DNA of 64,000 bases from Nitrospirillum viridazoti CBAmc (lineage in GTDB: Bacteria > Pseudomonadota > Alphaproteobacteria > Azospirillales > Azospirillaceae): positions 372,001-436,000 of the forward strand of contig NZ_CP022113.1 of NCBI RefSeq assembly GCF_000730165.1, written 5' to 3'. Both the position numbers and the translations under genes were made by a program. Positions 42,801-45,800 of the stretch are shown here, piece after piece; the stretch's first letter is position 1, and each line of letters begins with the position of its first letter. Under the pieces are notes generated by a model that saw only the letters and a program-made list of their open reading frames with translations, ran no database searches and was not told where the DNA came from.

Positions 42801-45800
42801 CAACAATGGCGCCCTGATCGATGCCGGCGCCCCGACGGCCGCCGGCCTGTACAACACCGGCAACATCGCCACGGTGCTGAGCAGCGGCACCATCCTGGGC
42901 GCCACCTATGGCGTCTACAATGCCGGCACCATCGGCACGCTGGCCAACAGCGGCCTGATCACGGCGCCCACCGCCCTTTATCTCGACACGGGCTCCAGCC
43001 TGGGTGTGCTGGCCAACAGCGGCACCGTCGCCGGCAACATCCTGAACCTGTCGGCCAACACGCTCAACATCATCGGCGGCAGCGGGACGGTGGTGGGTAC
43101 CCTGACCGGCTACACCGCCGGCAGCCAGGGCAGCATCATCAACACCCTTGGCAACGTGAACCTTGCCTCCGGCAACCTGTTGCTGAACGACGCCGTGAAT
43201 GTCGCAGGCCACACCCTGGTCAACAGTGGCGCCTCGGTAATCCTGGACAGCCTGGTCAGCGTCACCGGCGCCTACAGCCAGACGGCCGGCACCCTGACCC
43301 TGACGGATCCTGCCCATGTCGGCCTGGCCGTCAGCGGGACCGCCAGTTTCAGCGGCGGCACGGTTGTCGCCCAGTACAGCGCCACCGGTAACTACCTGGC
43401 GGGCGTGGACACGCTGGTGGCCGGCGGTGTCGGCTCCAGCTACCTCGGCGTGGTGGTCCAGGGCAGCCTCACCGGTCTGGTGGTGAGCCAAGGCGTGGCG
43501 GGCACCAACCTGCTGGCGGTGGTTGGCAACGACTATGTCGGCGGTACCCTGGGCAATCTTTCCAACACCGGCACCCTCACCGCCGCCACGGCTGTGTACA
43601 TCGCGGCCAGCGGCAGCCTGGGCAATCTTTCCAACAGCGGCGCCCTGATCGGCGACCTGATCAACGCCAGCAGCCATGATCTGGTGATCGCGGGTGGCAG
43701 CGGCACGGCAGTGGGCAGCTTCTCGGATGGCACCATCCGCAACAGCCTGTCCAACCTGACCTTCGCGTCGGGCGCGGTCAGCCTGGGCGATGCCATCGAC
43801 GTCACCGGCCATACCGTCAGCAACAGCGGCGCCAACCTCACCCTGGCCAGCGACATCTCCGTCACCGGCGCCTACAGTCAATCGGCGGGCACGCTCGACG
43901 TGGCCGGCCATAGCCTGAACGTCAGCGATGCCGCCAACGTCAGCGGCGGCACGGTCTCCGCCGGTCTCAATGGCACCGGCAATTACCTGGTGGGTGACAG
44001 CGCCACCCTGATCCAGGGCGGTGCCGGTTCCAACTATGCCGGCGCCGTGGTGACCAGCGGTGTCAGCGGCCTGTCGGCGACCGGCACGACCAACGGCACC
44101 AGCCTGCTGGCCGTCGCTGCCAACGACTATATCGGCGGCACTCTGGCCAGCTTGGCCGTCACTGGTAGCCTGACCAACACCGCCGGCGCCACGGCGGTGT
44201 ACATCGCCAGCACGGGCACGCTAGGCACCATCGCCAACAGCGGCACCATCGCGGGCAGCATCGTGAACACCAGCGCCAACGCCCTGGTGTTTACGGGCGG
44301 CACCGGCACGGTCACCGGCACCCTGACGGGGACCGGCGGCATCGGCACGATCACCAGCACCGGCGCCAACGTCACCCTGACCAGCGGCAACCTGCTGCTG
44401 AACGACCACGTGAACGTGGGCAGTGGCACGCTGGTGAACAGCGGCGCCAACGTGCTGCTGACCAACGCCATCGGCGTGACGGGCAACTACAGCCAGTCGG
44501 CGGGCACGCTGGCCATGGGCATCGGCAGCGGCACGGCGGGTGAGCTGTTGGTCAGCGGCAACGCCGCCTTCACCGGCGGCACCGTCGCCGTGACGGCGCT
44601 CTCGGGCAGCAACCTGATCGCGGGTCAGAGCTACACCATCGCCGAGGTGGGCGGGGCCTTGACCACCAGCGGCCTCAGTGCCGCAGCCACGGGCTTCAGC
44701 GCCACGCTGGGCACGGGCGCCAACGGCGCGGCCACCGACCTGCTGCTGACGCTGCTCAGCGACTATGTCAGTGGCACGCTGGGGACGCTGACCAACACCG
44801 GCACGATCAACGCCGCCACGGCGGTGTTGATCACCAGCGCCGGCAGCCTGGGGACCCTGGCCAACAGCGGTGTCCTCATCGGCAACGTGATCAACGCCAG
44901 CGCCAATGACCTGGTGGTCGTCGGTGGTTCCCCAAATGGCGTTAATGGCGGCACGGTGGGCAGCTTCAGCGGCGGCACCATCCGCAACAGCCTGAGCAAC
45001 CTGACCTTCGCCTCGGGTGCCGTCAGCCTGGGCGACGCCATCGACGTAACGGGCCACACGGTCAGCAACAGCGGGGCCAGCCTGACCCTGGCCGGCGACG
45101 TGGCGGTGACGGGCAACTACAGCCAGACGGCGGGCACGTTGGCCGTCGCGGGTCATAGCTTGAGCGTCAGCGGGGCGGCGCAGGTGACGGGCGGCGTGGT
45201 CGATGCCGGGATGACCGGGACGGCCAACTACCTGGTGGGCGACAGCGTCACCCTGATCCGGGGCGGCAACGGCTCGACCTACACCGGGGCCACGGTGGTC
45301 AGCGGCCTGACGGGCCTGGACGCCACCGGCACCACCAGCGGCAGCAACCTGTTGGCCGTGGCGGGCAACGACTACATCGGTGCCAGCCTGGCCACGCTGA
45401 ACGTCACGGGTACCCTGGCCAACAATGCGGGCGGCGCCACGGCGCTGTACATCGCCCGCACGGGCACCTTGGGCAGCCTGGCCAACAGCGGCACCATCCG
45501 TGGCAACATCGTCAACCTGTCGGCGGGTGATCTCAGCATCACCGGTGGGTCCAACGGCGCGGTGGGTGTGTTCACCGGCGGCACCATCCGGAATGCCGGC
45601 AGTAATGTGGTGTTCGCGTCGGGCGCCGTCAGCCTGGGCGACGCCATTGTCGCCACCGGCCACACCGTGGCCAACAGCGGTGCCAGCATCAGCCTGGCCA
45701 GCGACATCAGCGTCACCGGTGCTTACAGCCAGTCGGCGGGCACACTCTCCGTTGCCGGTCATGTGCTGAGCGTCAGCGACGCCGCCAGCGTCAGCGGCGT